DNA from: Paenibacillus sp. V4I7
GTDB taxonomy: Bacteria; Bacillota; Bacilli; Paenibacillales; NBRC-103111
Assembly (NCBI RefSeq): GCF_030817275.1
Contig: NZ_JAUSZD010000002.1
Span: 806,001 to 870,000 of the forward strand
Direction of reading: 5' to 3'
Length of the DNA: 64,000 bases
The translations under genes and the position numbers were made by a program. How positions within the stretch are numbered: the stretch's first letter is position 1; every line of letters begins with the position of its first letter. The notes beneath the pieces were generated by a model. The model was not told where the DNA came from. It ran no database searches and saw only the letters and a list, made by a program, of their open reading frames with translations. Shown piece after piece: positions 15,715-24,745 of this stretch.

Positions 15715-16488
15715 TCATTTATGAACCAGACCTGTAGTAATCTCTAGTTCATATCGTTGACTTTCTGGCATTTGCGCAGCGTAAGCCAAGCGAACAGCAA
15801 ATTCAATATCATAAGGTACGCGTACGAATTGAATCGCAAATCCAGCTTGCACATTGCTATCGGTTTCCCCCTCTAAAACACAGTAGCAGGCTTGCGGAAT
15901 ACCGTCATAGGGTGTTCCCACACTACCAACATTGAAGAGCATCAGACCGCTGCTCGCGTGCTTCACAGGGCATTTCTCCGATGGGTTTTTGATCGTTATG
16001 AGATAGGGAATATGAATGTCTCCGTAGCCGACAATATCAGGCTGTTTCCCATCCGTCGACGCACCTGTCATCTCCGTATTTTGAAACATCGCGAGACGCT
16101 CTTCCTTGGATGCTTTACGTTTCACTCTATGATAAACACTTTGTGCAGAAGCGTGGAACAGTCGGAACAATTTGCCGCTTACATTCAAATCAACGGAGAA
16201 AGGCAGCTGTTTCAAATAAGTGAGCCGATCCTTACCAAGCTGCTGCTGATGCCACAATCCGGCAGTCTGCTCCTGCGGGAGGGTAATCCCCAAATCCCAG
16301 TTTCCTTGAACAACGGATTCACATACCTCCTTGATACGGTCAACGACAGCAGCGGAATCAGGCCCTTTACCCACAAGGTCGCCCAAACAAATAAGGCGTT
16401 TAATGCCTCGGCGTTCAATATCTAAAAGCACAGCTTCCAGTGCGGGTAAGTTACCATGAATATCCGATATGATTGCGATTTTCTCCAA
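15715..16488 (-). CDS. Metallophosphoesterase (YfcE/ApaH-like calcineurin fold)
   Basis: A 257-residue phosphoesterase with the five metal motifs: SDIHGN (about 9-14), CLGDLVGKGPD (about 35-45), a GNWD variant of the usual GNHD, and GYGDIHIPY with NVGSVG towards the end. The change of His to Trp in GNWD removes the usual catalytic histidine, although related YfcE-type proteins vary here. The substrate is unknown. The ATG has AGAAAGGGAA upstream and the gene is divergent from the CapA-like gene. Confidence 0.82.
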   Translation of the reverse strand: MEKIAIISDIHGNLPALEAVLLDIERRGIKRLICLGDLVGKGPDSAAVVDRIKEVCESVVQGNWDLGITLPQEQTAGLWHQQQLGKDRLTYLKQLPFSVDLNVSGKLFRLFHASAQSVYHRVKRKASKEERLAMFQNTEMTGASTDGKQPDIVGYGDIHIPYLITIKNPSEKCPVKHASSGLMLFNVGSVGTPYDGIPQACYCVLEGETDSNVQAGFAIQFVRVPYDIEFAVRLAYAAQMPESQRYELEITTGLVHK

Positions 16489-16642
16489 CGTTTTCGTTCC
16501 CTTTCTCTGATAAACTCAAATGAACTTCATTATGCTTCTGTTATACCACAAGGATGATGAATCTGAAAATGAGAGTCTCTTACTATTACCCAACGAGGGT
16601 TTCTTCTGCTATAATTTGTAGGGGGAAAGGGGAATGTTTTGA

Positions 16643-17920
16643 TTGGAATCCAGACAAGATCGTCACCGTAAACCGAAAAAAGAACGCATTGCAAACAAGA
16701 AGACCCCGCTTAAAGCAATTGGGGGACTCACGCTTGCCGCAGCAGCCTGTTTTGCTATTGGCATAGGCGCTTCCTATTGGACATCGAACAGTAAATCAGC
16801 AGAAGAGCAAGATTCAGCATCCTCACCAGTGGCTAGTGTTTCGCCTGTTCCAACCAAACCAACGAATACAGAAAGTACAGCTAGTGCGGAGCCAAGCGCA
16901 AAGCCTAGCCCAGAGTCTACGGCAAAGGCCGTTATCCCGACTCCTGCTCCTATCGCATCGAGTAAGCCCACGAGCAGTGGCGGGCAAGTGAAGTTAACTT
17001 TTGTGGGTGATGTGTTGATGGCCTCCAAAGTGGAAGATATTTTAAAACAAAAAGGCTATGATTACCCTTATACAAATGTAAAAGACTTTCTGAGCACGCC
17101 CGATTATACGATTGCTAATCTAGAAACACCCATAACAACTAGAGGGACAGTTCAAAGTAAGGATTACGTCTATCGTTCTTCACCGATGGCGTTACCTGCC
17201 CTGAAAGCTTCTGGCATTGATCTCGTTAATCTAGCGAATAACCACGTGATGGATTATGGGACAGAAGGTTTACTGGACACGATGGATGCCCTTGATCAAG
17301 AGGGCGTTAAGCGAGTTGGAGCGGGCAAAGATTTGGAAGAAGCTTACCGACCAGTCATCGTGGAAAAAGCGGGTGTGAAGATTGCTTTCTTCGGCTTCAG
17401 CCGTGTCGTTCCAGAGGCTTCGTGGAAAGCAGGTCCTGGCCATGCAGGCGTAGCTGAAACGTATAGCTACAAGCTGCCAGTCGAAGCCATTCAGAAAGCA
17501 AAAGAAAGCGCTGATCTGGTTGTTGTCGTTGCCCATTGGGGAGTGGAAAGAAGCGATAATCCGGATAAGAATCAGAAAGACCTGGCCCATCGCTACATCG
17601 ATGCTGGCGCTGATCTCATCGTAGGCGGTCACCCACATGTCTTACAAGGCTTTGAGCAATACAAAGGCAAATGGATTGCCTATAGTCTAGGCAATTTCAT
17701 TTTTACAACGAATGATAACCCAAAGACTTGGGAGACGGTTATCCTAGAGGCTTCATGTTCTAAGGATAAACAATGCGATATCCACCTTGTGCCAATTTTG
17801 ACCAAAGCAGCTCTGCCGACTCCGATGAGTACGGAAGATGGTGCAAAGCTCTTTCAGCGTTTGAGTAAAATCTCAATAGGCGCTCAAGTGGACGCGCAAG
17901 GAAATGTTAGCAAGAAATAA
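16643..17920 (+). CDS. CapA family protein (PGA capsule synthesis-like)
   Basis: A 425-residue membrane-anchored protein. A single N-terminal membrane segment (GGLTLAAAACFAIGIGAS, residues about 27-44) is followed by a Ser/Pro/Thr/Ala-rich linker to about residue 110. The CapA/PgsA metallophosphatase-like domain then begins: FVGDVLMA, NLETPITTRG, NLANNHVMDYG, VVVVAHWGVE, VGGHPHVLQG and YSLGNFIFT. Homologues act in poly-gamma-glutamate or other envelope polymer metabolism. No pgsB or pgsC lies nearby, so the role is open. It starts at a TTG about 10 bases after AAAGGGG; no ATG fits. Confidence 0.88.
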   Translation: MESRQDRHRKPKKERIANKKTPLKAIGGLTLAAAACFAIGIGASYWTSNSKSAEEQDSASSPVASVSPVPTKPTNTESTASAEPSAKPSPESTAKAVIPTPAPIASSKPTSSGGQVKLTFVGDVLMASKVEDILKQKGYDYPYTNVKDFLSTPDYTIANLETPITTRGTVQSKDYVYRSSPMALPALKASGIDLVNLANNHVMDYGTEGLLDTMDALDQEGVKRVGAGKDLEEAYRPVIVEKAGVKIAFFGFSRVVPEASWKAGPGHAGVAETYSYKLPVEAIQKAKESADLVVVVAHWGVERSDNPDKNQKDLAHRYIDAGADLIVGGHPHVLQGFEQYKGKWIAYSLGNFIFTTNDNPKTWETVILEASCSKDKQCDIHLVPILTKAALPTPMSTEDGAKLFQRLSKISIGAQVDAQGNVSKK

Positions 17921-17937
17921 GATGAGGAGCAATTAAC

Positions 17938-18564
17938 ATGACAGATGCTGTTCGCAATATTTACTGCGTAGGTCGCAACTACCGGGCACATGCCGCTGAA
18001 CTGGGGAATGATGTTCCCGATCAACCCATGATTTTTACCAAGCCGACACATGCACTCACCCCTCTAAATGGGGGAGAGTTGACGCTTCCCGGTGATCAAG
18101 GTGAGATTCACTATGAAGCCGAGCTTGTCTTACATATCGCTAAGCCTTATACAGAAGGCATCCAAGTGGATGAGATTGTCGACAAGTATGCACTCGGCAT
18201 TGACTTCACACTTCGGGATGTTCAGAACGTCATTAAGAAGAAAGGTCAGCCATGGCTGCCTGCCAAAGGCTTTCTGAAGTCTGCACCAATCAGTACATTC
18301 CGACCATTTCCTGGAGCTTCAAAGCTGACAGAAGCGAACTTCCAGCTTCGTCAGAATGGACAGGTTGTGCAGAACGGCAATATCAGTAATATGATCTTCG
18401 ATCTTCAAACCATCATTGATTACATTGCAAAACATTATGGTTTAGGTGCTGGCGATATCATCTACACAGGTACTCCTGAAGGGGTAGGTCCTGTACATCA
18501 GGGTGATCGCTTGGAGCTAATATGGGGCGAAGAATTATTCGGAGCTGTTACGATTAACATGTAA
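17938..18564 (+). CDS. Fumarylacetoacetate hydrolase family protein
   Basis: A 208-residue FAH-fold enzyme (PF01557). The metal ligands are visible in HYEAELVLHI (Glu, Glu; about residues 58-67) and GIDFTLRDVQ (Asp; about 89-98), with the Lys-Gly segment WLPAKGFLKSAP and the end GDIIYTGTPEGVGPV. Small FAH proteins of this kind act as acylpyruvases or oxaloacetate decarboxylases. The substrate here cannot be fixed. It is 17 bases after the CapA-like gene with its own GAGGAG site and so is probably in the same operon, though the two functions do not suggest a link. Confidence 0.9.
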   Translation: MTDAVRNIYCVGRNYRAHAAELGNDVPDQPMIFTKPTHALTPLNGGELTLPGDQGEIHYEAELVLHIAKPYTEGIQVDEIVDKYALGIDFTLRDVQNVIKKKGQPWLPAKGFLKSAPISTFRPFPGASKLTEANFQLRQNGQVVQNGNISNMIFDLQTIIDYIAKHYGLGAGDIIYTGTPEGVGPVHQGDRLELIWGEELFGAVTINM

Positions 18565-18570
18565 CAGATT

Positions 18571-18624
18571 AAAGGGCAGTCTCTTAAGGTCATTGATGAC
18601 CTGAGAGAACTGCCCTTTATTTTT
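18571..18624. terminator. Terminator between FAH and HD-GYP genes
   Basis: AAAGGGCAGT pairs with ACTGCCCTTT followed by ATTTTT. It separates the two convergent genes. Confidence 0.85.
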
Positions 18625-18630
18625 CCTTGA

Positions 18631-19818
18631 TCATACTTCTGTTGGATCCTCTAAAGCAGCATCCGAATATAGATCTCGAACCCGAAGGATGTCTGGCAAC
18701 TGTTGGAAAAATGAATCAACCACTTTGGGGTCGAAATGCTCGCCCCGCTCCTCTTTAAACAAATGCAAGATCCGATCGAGCTCCCAAGCTTTTTTGTAAA
18801 CACGCTCACTGCCGAGTGCATCGAATACGTCAGCAATCGCTGTAATTCGGCCATAGATGTGAATGTCCTCACCTTTGATTCCGCGTGGGTATCCGCGCCC
18901 GTTCCATTTCTCATGATGCTCATAAGCGACAACAGCAGCCGTCTTCAGAATATGGCGATTGGAGTTTTTGAGCAAGTTATAGCCAATACGTGTATGGTTC
19001 TGCATCAATTTGAATTCTTCATCCGTTAATTTCCCTGGTTTGTTTAAGACACTATCAGGGATAGCTACCTTACCGATATCATGCATGGGAGAAGCCATTT
19101 TCAACAATTCAGCTTCTTCTTGATTCATACCTAATCCTAAGGCTAAGAGATAAGAATATTCCGCTACACGCTTCACATGATTTCCTGTCTCCTTGGACCT
19201 GCTCTCACCAATTTCCCCCATTCGAAAAATAATTTCCTTCTGCGTTTCCTCGATCTCATTCGTAAGCAAAGCAGATTCTAAGGACTTACCCGCGTAGGAG
19301 GAAGCTAACGTTAAATATTCCATGTCTTTATCTGAAAATTGCTCACTTGCCGTTAGCTTATTAATGGCTTGGTAAGCACCTATAATTTCACCTTGGCTGT
19401 TTCGGAACGGAATAACCAAGAGCGCTTTGGTGCGGTAACCCGTTTGTTGGTCCGTTCGAAGAGCTCCATTCATGAGATAGGACTTATACTCTTCATTCGA
19501 ATAAGCGTCATGAATAAATACAGCTTTATCATTCGTTACAGCATAGCCGACAAGACCAGCCGTACTAGGTATGCGAATTTCATCGAGACCATGAGCTACT
19601 TTGGACCATAACTCATTTTTGTTCGTATCAAGCAACCAGACCGTACATCGATCAGAGACAATCATTTCTCGTCCCATATCGGCCATCAGCATAAGTACAT
19701 TGTCTAGGATTCGTTCGTTAGCAATTTTGGCTGCATAGTCAAAGATGACGCGCAGCATCTCCTGAGGATCCAGGTCTCTTTTTAACTGGGAATTTATATC
19801 GAATTGTTCGTTTTCCAT
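18631..19818 (-). CDS. GAF-HD-GYP cyclic-di-GMP phosphodiesterase
   Basis: A 395-residue soluble signalling enzyme. A GAF sensor domain (about 25-190) contains a redox- or ligand-sensing-type core (CTVWLLDTNKNELWSKV, GLVGYAVTN). The HD-GYP domain (about 205-375) has the complete set: NHVKRVAEYS, the metal pair MHDIGKVAIP, NHTRIGYNLL, YEHHEKWNGRGYP and ADVFDAL. The intact GYP triplet indicates hydrolysis of cyclic-di-GMP to GMP or pGpG. The ATG has TTAGGAGG. It is monocistronic. With the c-di-GMP riboswitch 9 kb away it shows that this genome uses that messenger. Confidence 0.93.
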   Translation of the reverse strand: MENEQFDINSQLKRDLDPQEMLRVIFDYAAKIANERILDNVLMLMADMGREMIVSDRCTVWLLDTNKNELWSKVAHGLDEIRIPSTAGLVGYAVTNDKAVFIHDAYSNEEYKSYLMNGALRTDQQTGYRTKALLVIPFRNSQGEIIGAYQAINKLTASEQFSDKDMEYLTLASSYAGKSLESALLTNEIEETQKEIIFRMGEIGESRSKETGNHVKRVAEYSYLLALGLGMNQEEAELLKMASPMHDIGKVAIPDSVLNKPGKLTDEEFKLMQNHTRIGYNLLKNSNRHILKTAAVVAYEHHEKWNGRGYPRGIKGEDIHIYGRITAIADVFDALGSERVYKKAWELDRILHLFKEERGEHFDPKVVDSFFQQLPDILRVRDLYSDAALEDPTEV

Positions 19819-19993
19819 GTCAGCCTCCTAACATTCACCGAACTTAGTTTATCATAAATTTCATAGAAATTGGTTACATCTTGTCGAGTTAACTGAAAAT
19901 TAAGATGAATTTGTCGATCTTAACGAAAGGATTGTAAACATACAGCCTCGAATACGACTATGATACAATAAGAGATATTTGAACGGTTTATAA

Positions 19994-20031
19994 GCGGAGA
20001 GACTTTGGTCTCCGACCAAAGATCCCTATAT
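19994..20031 (+). repeat. 38-bp palindromic repeat, third copy (inverted)
   Basis: This stretch is the exact reverse complement of 11583-11620 over all 38 bases, including the hairpin CTTTGGTC-TCC-GACCAAAG. It stands alone here, 32 bases upstream of the DUF92 start codon, so it would lie in that gene's leader or promoter. Confidence 0.85.
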
Positions 20032-20063
20032 ATTGTATGGAAAGAAGAATAGGAGTGCTGCAT

Positions 20064-20885
20064 GTGGAGTGGATTTGGGGTTTAGCGGGAAGCTTGATCA
20101 TCGCAGGTGCGGCCTATTGGAAGGGTTCCTTATCCTTATCGGGCTTGGCTGCTGCTATGCTGCTCGGTACGTCGATGTTTGCACTGGGAAACTTAGCTTG
20201 GTTTGGGACACTTATCGCCTTCTTCATATCTTCTACCTTATTATCTAAACTCAAGCATCAACGTAAATCTACAGCAGAAAGCGGTTATGCCAAAGGTGGA
20301 AGACGCGATGCCGGACAAGTTGCTGCAAATGGCGGTCTCGGTTTATTGCTATGTATAGGGAATGCGGTTTGGCCCGATCCAGCTTGGTGGATTGTATTTG
20401 TTGGGGTTATGGCAACGGTCAATGCAGACACTTGGGCTACGGAAATCGGTGGAATGAGTTTATCTACACCGCGTTCAATTATTAACGGCAAGCGTGTTCC
20501 GGCTGGCACATCGGGTGGTGTAACGGGATTAGGACTGCTGGCTTCATTGCTGGGAGGAGCATTCATTGGTTTGGTTAGTGGATGGTTCAGTCAGATGATT
20601 GAGTTAGAGTATGAGGGAGGGGCAATTGCAGTACTATTCATACTGGGTGCTGTTTCTGGTTTGATTGGTTCGTTGGCAGATTCTTGGCTAGGAGCGACGT
20701 TTCAAGTGATGTATCGGTGTAACGTTTGCGGGAAAACCATCGAGAAACAGTTTCATTGTGGCCAGAAAGCCGTACAGATTCGCGGTATGAGATGGATGAC
20801 AAATGATATGGTCAATGCCGTATCCTCGCTAGTCGGAGGCATTATGTGCTTAGCATTAAGTGTTTGGATAAATCCTCTGTTTTAA
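20064..20885 (+). CDS. DUF92 family membrane protein (TMEM19-like)
   Basis: A 273-residue polytopic protein with about six membrane segments. The DUF92 signature is present in KGGRRDAGQVAANGG and VNADTWATEIG, with the SLADSWLGATFQ motif later and a cysteine pair in YRCNVCGKTIE. Plant and archaeal relatives include phytyl-phosphate kinases (VTE6), so a prenyl- or CTP-linked kinase role has been suggested for the family, but is not proved for bacteria. A longer frame from 20037 lacks a ribosome-binding site; the GTG at 20064 has AGGAG at 8 bases and was chosen. Confidence 0.86.
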   Translation: MEWIWGLAGSLIIAGAAYWKGSLSLSGLAAAMLLGTSMFALGNLAWFGTLIAFFISSTLLSKLKHQRKSTAESGYAKGGRRDAGQVAANGGLGLLLCIGNAVWPDPAWWIVFVGVMATVNADTWATEIGGMSLSTPRSIINGKRVPAGTSGGVTGLGLLASLLGGAFIGLVSGWFSQMIELEYEGGAIAVLFILGAVSGLIGSLADSWLGATFQVMYRCNVCGKTIEKQFHCGQKAVQIRGMRWMTNDMVNAVSSLVGGIMCLALSVWINPLF

Positions 20886-20892
20886 AATAACT

Positions 20893-20936
20893 ACAAAACA
20901 ACCCTACTGCAATCTGTGCAGCAGGGTTGTTTTTGT
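20893..20936. terminator. Terminator between DUF92 and LapA genes
   Basis: AAAACAACCCT pairs with AGGGTTGTTTTT around CTGC/GCAG, with T-runs on both strands. Confidence 0.88.
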
Positions 20937-20940
20937 ATGC

Positions 20941-21258
20941 TTAATGAACCGTTGAACCACTTGGTTCAGATTGGTCTTTATCATTCGCCGGTTGCGGGGG
21001 AGCTGGGGGGAATAAGGCATCCTGTAGCTGCTTTTCCAAATGGCGAACTGTACGCTGCAGCTTGTATTGACGTACCATTCCGAAGAGGCCGACAATCAGA
21101 CCGCCTAACAAGGTGGATGTTAAAATGACAAGGATTAAGGGTGTGGATGTCTGAGCAAACATGAAATTTACTTGAACCGGTTCGACATTAATGACGGCAA
21201 AAACTGCCGTTATGAGGGCGAATATTAAAGCAGATATGAGAATCCATTGCATCTTCAT
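20941..21258 (-). CDS. LapA-domain membrane protein (DUF1049)
   Basis: A 105-residue protein with two membrane segments (WILISALIFALITAVFAVI and TPLILVILTSTLLGGLIVGL) separated by NVEPVQVNFMFAQ, the order of the LapA/YciS domain (PF06305). A coiled stretch KLQRTVRHLEKQLQ and a Pro-rich cytoplasmic tail follow. The E. coli relative takes part in lipopolysaccharide regulation; in Gram-positives the role is unknown. It stands alone between two terminators. Confidence 0.85.
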   Translation of the reverse strand: MKMQWILISALIFALITAVFAVINVEPVQVNFMFAQTSTPLILVILTSTLLGGLIVGLFGMVRQYKLQRTVRHLEKQLQDALFPPAPPQPANDKDQSEPSGSTVH

Positions 21259-21282
21259 CCATCAGTCATCCTTTCACCTGAG

Positions 21283-21313
21283 AAAAGGTTGAAGGCGTAC
21301 GCCCTCAACCTTT
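21283..21313. terminator. Terminator downstream of pepF
   Basis: AAAAGGTTGAAGGCG pairs with CGCCCTCAACCTTT. It separates pepF from the LapA gene on the same strand. Confidence 0.8.
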
Positions 21314-21323
21314 ATCAGAACAA

Positions 21324-23114
21324 TTACTTCGTTAACTCTTCCATTTGATCAAGTAGGGAGCTGAAGACACTCATCGCTTGCTTGATTGGTTCCGGTGTGG
21401 ACATGTCTACGCCGGCCTTTTTCAAGATGTTAAGTGAGTAGTCGCTGCCGCCGCTTTTTAAGAAGCCCAAGTAACGGTCTACGGCAGGCTGGCCTTCATC
21501 CAGAATTTGCTTCGCAAAGCTGGTTGCTGCCGAGAAGCCCGTTGCATATTTGTACACATAGAAGCTGTTGTAAAAATGAGGAATTCTAGCCCATTCCATC
21601 TCGATATCCTGATCCACGACCATGGCATCCCCATGGTACAGCTTATTCAAGCCATAGTAGATTTCGCTGAATTCCTGTGGAGTCAGGGAATCTCCGTTTT
21701 CTGATTTCTCGTGGGTAATCATTTCGAATTCAGCAAACATTGTCTGACGGAATACCGTTGTTCTGAACTGATCCGCGTAGTAAGTTAGCAAATAAAGCTT
21801 TTCTTTCGGATCCGTTACGCGTTTCAATAAATAGTCCATGAGCAGTGCCTCATTAAGCGTAGAAGCGACTTCAGCAAGGAAAATCGTATACTGCGCATAA
21901 CGGTACTCTTGGTTCTCATCGGACAAATACGAATGAATGGCGTGACCCATTTCGTGTGTCAATGTGAACATGCTGTTCAAGTTGTCCTTATGATTCAGAA
22001 GCACGTAAGGATGTGTGCCATAGGCACCCCAGCTATAAGCGCCGTTCCGCTTATTTTTGTTCTCATAGACATCGATCCAATGGTTATCGAAGCCGTCTTG
22101 AAGAATTTTTAAATAGTTTTCGCCCAGTGGGGCTAAACTTTTCATAATTTCTTCTTTGGCTTGCTGGTAAGTGATGTCCATCTTGAACTCTTCAACCAGC
22201 GGGGCAAATAGGTCGTACATATGTAATTCATCGACTTTAAGCAGCTTCTTGCGGAGCTTCAGGTAACGCTGCAGCTGCGGCAAAGAATCGTGAATAGTAG
22301 AAATTAAGTTCGTGTACACTTCTTTCTTAATATTGTCCCCAAACAGGGTGGATTCAAGAACGGAAGGATAGTGACGAGCCTTGGCATAGAAGATATTCTT
22401 ATTAATATTCGCGCTAAGCGTTGCGCCAATTGTATTCTTATTGTTGCGATAAGTTTCGTAGACAGCATGGAAGGCATTTTTTCGAACTTCGGCGTTGCGG
22501 CTCTCTAGGAATTGAATGTAACTTCCATGCGTAAGTTCGACTTCTTCGCCTTTTTCGTTCTTAATTTTCGGGAATTTCAAATCAGCATTGTTCAGCATAC
22601 CGAAGATGGTGCTTGGCGCTCCAGCCATGTTACCCGCTTGGGCAAGCAGGGCTTCCTGATCCTTGGATAGGGTATGCGGCTTCTGGCGAATCATTTCTTC
22701 GAGTGTGTCCTTATAGAAAGATAAAGAAGGATCTTCCACCAGCTGCTTAAGCTTTTCATCCGATAAACTGAGAATTTCTGGTGAAACAAAGGAGAGCGCT
22801 TCTCCTACTTCGACACTAATTTTTTTTGCTTTATCAGATAAGGCCTGGTAGGTTGGTTCTGCTGTATCTTCATGGTGCTTCATGTTGGCATAAACATACA
22901 GTCTTTCTGTTTTCACAGAGACTTCATCCTCCAACTGGAAACACTGCTTTACCGTTGCGGGATCGCTTAGTTTTCCTTGGAAGGCGCTGATTTTGCCAAG
23001 CGAGTTTTTCACATCCTGAAATTCCTGTTCCCAAGCCTTCTGATCGGCAAATAAATCCTCCAGATTCCATCGGTGCTCGGCCGGTACTTGCTTGCGTTCC
23101 AATATTTGAGTCAT
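21324..23114 (-). CDS. pepF: Oligoendopeptidase F (M3B family)
   Basis: A 596-residue cytoplasmic zinc peptidase that cuts peptides of about 7-17 residues. The HExxH motif with the downstream Glu is visible in LTHEMGHAIHSYLS and FLAEVASTLNEALL. The N-terminal oligopeptidase F domain begins HRWNLEDLFADQKAWEQE. The frame stays open another 71 codons upstream, but the ATG at 23114 has AGGAGGG at the right distance and gives the normal length. The final residues SGGSDYSLNILKKAGVDM are the usual family end. Confidence 0.94.
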   Translation of the reverse strand: MTQILERKQVPAEHRWNLEDLFADQKAWEQEFQDVKNSLGKISAFQGKLSDPATVKQCFQLEDEVSVKTERLYVYANMKHHEDTAEPTYQALSDKAKKISVEVGEALSFVSPEILSLSDEKLKQLVEDPSLSFYKDTLEEMIRQKPHTLSKDQEALLAQAGNMAGAPSTIFGMLNNADLKFPKIKNEKGEEVELTHGSYIQFLESRNAEVRKNAFHAVYETYRNNKNTIGATLSANINKNIFYAKARHYPSVLESTLFGDNIKKEVYTNLISTIHDSLPQLQRYLKLRKKLLKVDELHMYDLFAPLVEEFKMDITYQQAKEEIMKSLAPLGENYLKILQDGFDNHWIDVYENKNKRNGAYSWGAYGTHPYVLLNHKDNLNSMFTLTHEMGHAIHSYLSDENQEYRYAQYTIFLAEVASTLNEALLMDYLLKRVTDPKEKLYLLTYYADQFRTTVFRQTMFAEFEMITHEKSENGDSLTPQEFSEIYYGLNKLYHGDAMVVDQDIEMEWARIPHFYNSFYVYKYATGFSAATSFAKQILDEGQPAVDRYLGFLKSGGSDYSLNILKKAGVDMSTPEPIKQAMSVFSSLLDQMEELTK

Positions 23115-23362
23115 CGGAGCCCTCCTGTCCTTGTTTTGAGATTGGGGTAATCGGCTATCTCTTGCGTGTAATTCGACTGCAGGGATCGAGCTTAGAAGCA
23201 GTCCCATTGCCGCAGTCACATAAATCCAGCGCATTACGGTCACGCTCCCGGCATATTCCCACATGGGATGTGTTTGATAAAATCCCATAACATGGTTTTC
23301 ACCTAGTATGACCGTTAATCCACTCATTTATGATTATATGAAAAAGCTGGAAGGAAGTAAAT

Positions 23363-23545
23363 TTACATTCCGGCTCCAAAGAAGCTAATTAAGATTAGTA
23401 CAAACGATAACGAGACCATAACAATCGCCAGTAAGGCTAAGTAACGTTTCATTTGTGCCGGAAGGCTGTCTTTTTTCATAATCAAAATGATGGCAAGGCA
23501 GAAGGATACGAGTACAAATGTGATGATAGATCCGGAATCGGTCAT
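23363..23545 (-). CDS. Small two-segment membrane protein, unknown
   Basis: A 60-residue protein that is almost entirely hydrophobic, with segments at about 8-23 and 37-58 joined by a basic loop (MKKDSLPAQMKR). I do not recognise the family. The ribosome-binding site is a weak AAGGAT. It lies between pepF and the TerC gene on the same strand. Real gene status is likely from its clean membrane topology but not certain. Confidence 0.6.
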   Translation of the reverse strand: MTDSGSIITFVLVSFCLAIILIMKKDSLPAQMKRYLALLAIVMVSLSFVLILISFFGAGM

Positions 23546-23633
23546 TGTTGAATCATCCTTATCCCTATAGAGTATGACACTTGCTAACTAACGCATGATA
23601 CTAACTTTCGCTGTGCAAATGAAAACTCCTTTT

Positions 23634-24470
23634 TCAGCCAGCATGCTGCATCGTTTCATCCGGATTTTCATCATCCTCCGCTTTGACCAGTATGAACTTG
23701 CCGCGAGAATCCATTTTGACGGTAAACCGATCTTCAGCAGCAATCTGTGCCTCATCGCTTAATTCCTTAGGAAGTGTAAGCTGACCGCTGTCCCCAACTT
23801 CGACCTGGTAGCCAATCATTTTCGACCATTTGCCTGCTGCAAGCACTACTACGATGAGTAAACCAATGAACAACCATTTGCCAAGCGGATTTGAGTTGAA
23901 ATAAGGGGCAAGGAAACTCTCACCGGTAATCATTTTACCAGCTGTTAATACGAGCACACCTGCACCGATATATAGGATCGACGGATACTTCTCAATCCAT
24001 TTGATGAACAGCGTACTGCCCCAAACAACGATAGGTACACTAACCAGAAGCCCGATAATTACAAGTAAAAAATTTCCATGAGCAGCACCGGCTACAGCAA
24101 TGACATTATCGAGACCCATCACGGCATCAGCAATAATAATCGTTCGAATGGCTGCCCAGATGCCGTCTTTGACCTTAATATGATCGTGATTTTTCTTTTC
24201 ACTAAGCAGTTTATACGAAATCCAAAGGAGAAGAATACCGCCGATCAGTAGAAGACCAGGGATTTTCAGAAGAGTAACGACGACCATTGTTGCCAGAGCA
24301 CGAATAACGATGGCGCCAACCGTACCCAAGAGGATAACTTTCTTTTGTGTTTCTTTTTTCAAATTACGTGCAGCCATACCGATAACGATCGCGTTATCCC
24401 CCGCAAGTACCAAATCAATGAGAATAATGCTGAGTAGTGAGACGAAGAAACCTGATGATAACCAATCCAT
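23634..24470 (-). CDS. TerC family integral membrane protein (YkoY-like, probable Mn exporter)
   Basis: A 278-residue protein with about seven membrane segments and the family signature motifs LVLAGDNAIVIGMAAR and ADAVMGLDNVIAVAGA, whose Asp/Asn residues bind metal. A soluble C-terminal extension (about 215-278) contains a beta-strand segment like SpoVT-type sequence (VEVGDSGQLTLPKEL). YkoY-type TerC proteins export manganese, probably to load exported enzymes. The gene lies behind a yybP-ykoY leader, which strongly supports the manganese role. An ATG with GAGTG upstream starts it. Confidence 0.9.
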   Translation of the reverse strand: MDWLSSGFFVSLLSIILIDLVLAGDNAIVIGMAARNLKKETQKKVILLGTVGAIVIRALATMVVVTLLKIPGLLLIGGILLLWISYKLLSEKKNHDHIKVKDGIWAAIRTIIIADAVMGLDNVIAVAGAAHGNFLLVIIGLLVSVPIVVWGSTLFIKWIEKYPSILYIGAGVLVLTAGKMITGESFLAPYFNSNPLGKWLFIGLLIVVVLAAGKWSKMIGYQVEVGDSGQLTLPKELSDEAQIAAEDRFTVKMDSRGKFILVKAEDDENPDETMQHAG

Positions 24471-24500
24471 GAGCGAACACTCCCTTTAGCGTATTTTTTG

Positions 24501-24541
24501 AAAAAAATAGAGCCTAGCACCGGTGACCGGTGAAGGCTCTA
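24501..24541 (-). terminator. Second terminator in the Mn riboswitch leader
   Basis: On the minus strand AGAGCCT pairs with AGGCTCT around CACCGGTCACCGGTG, followed by ATTTTTTT. It lies between the riboswitch and the TerC start, so the leader has two terminators in series. Confidence 0.8.
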
Positions 24542-24548
24542 ATTCATC

Positions 24549-24690
24549 AAAAAAGACCTTCACCAATAAACATGGCAAAGGTCTTGCTAACAACGTTTGT
24601 CGTTGCCAATAAAGCCGGGACCTGATGAGGATCCGAATTGACGACTTTACTGTATCAGCTACTCCCCTTTGGAGTGATACGTATGAACTT
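24549..24690 (-). promoter_or_regulatory. yybP-ykoY (manganese) riboswitch
   Basis: Read on the minus strand: AAAGGGGAGTAGC, then GTCGTC, CCCGGC, TTGGCAACGAC and TTAGCAAGACCTTTGCC. These are the conserved elements of the yybP-ykoY class, which senses Mn2+. The 3' strand AAGACCTT can pair instead with AAGGTCTTTTTT (24549-24584) to form a terminator, so metal binding would open transcription into the TerC gene. The arrangement riboswitch plus TerC is known from Bacillus ykoY. Confidence 0.92.
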
Positions 24691-24745
24691 ATAACTTAAT
24701 TATAAGAAGGGTGGATGTGAAAGTCAAGGCATTTGGACCAAAGAA

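Noticed and set aside
23115-23327. N-terminal extension of oligoendopeptidase F, with a signal-peptide-like stretch
   Set aside because: The ATG at 23114 has a perfect ribosome-binding site and gives the normal start; PepF is cytoplasmic.
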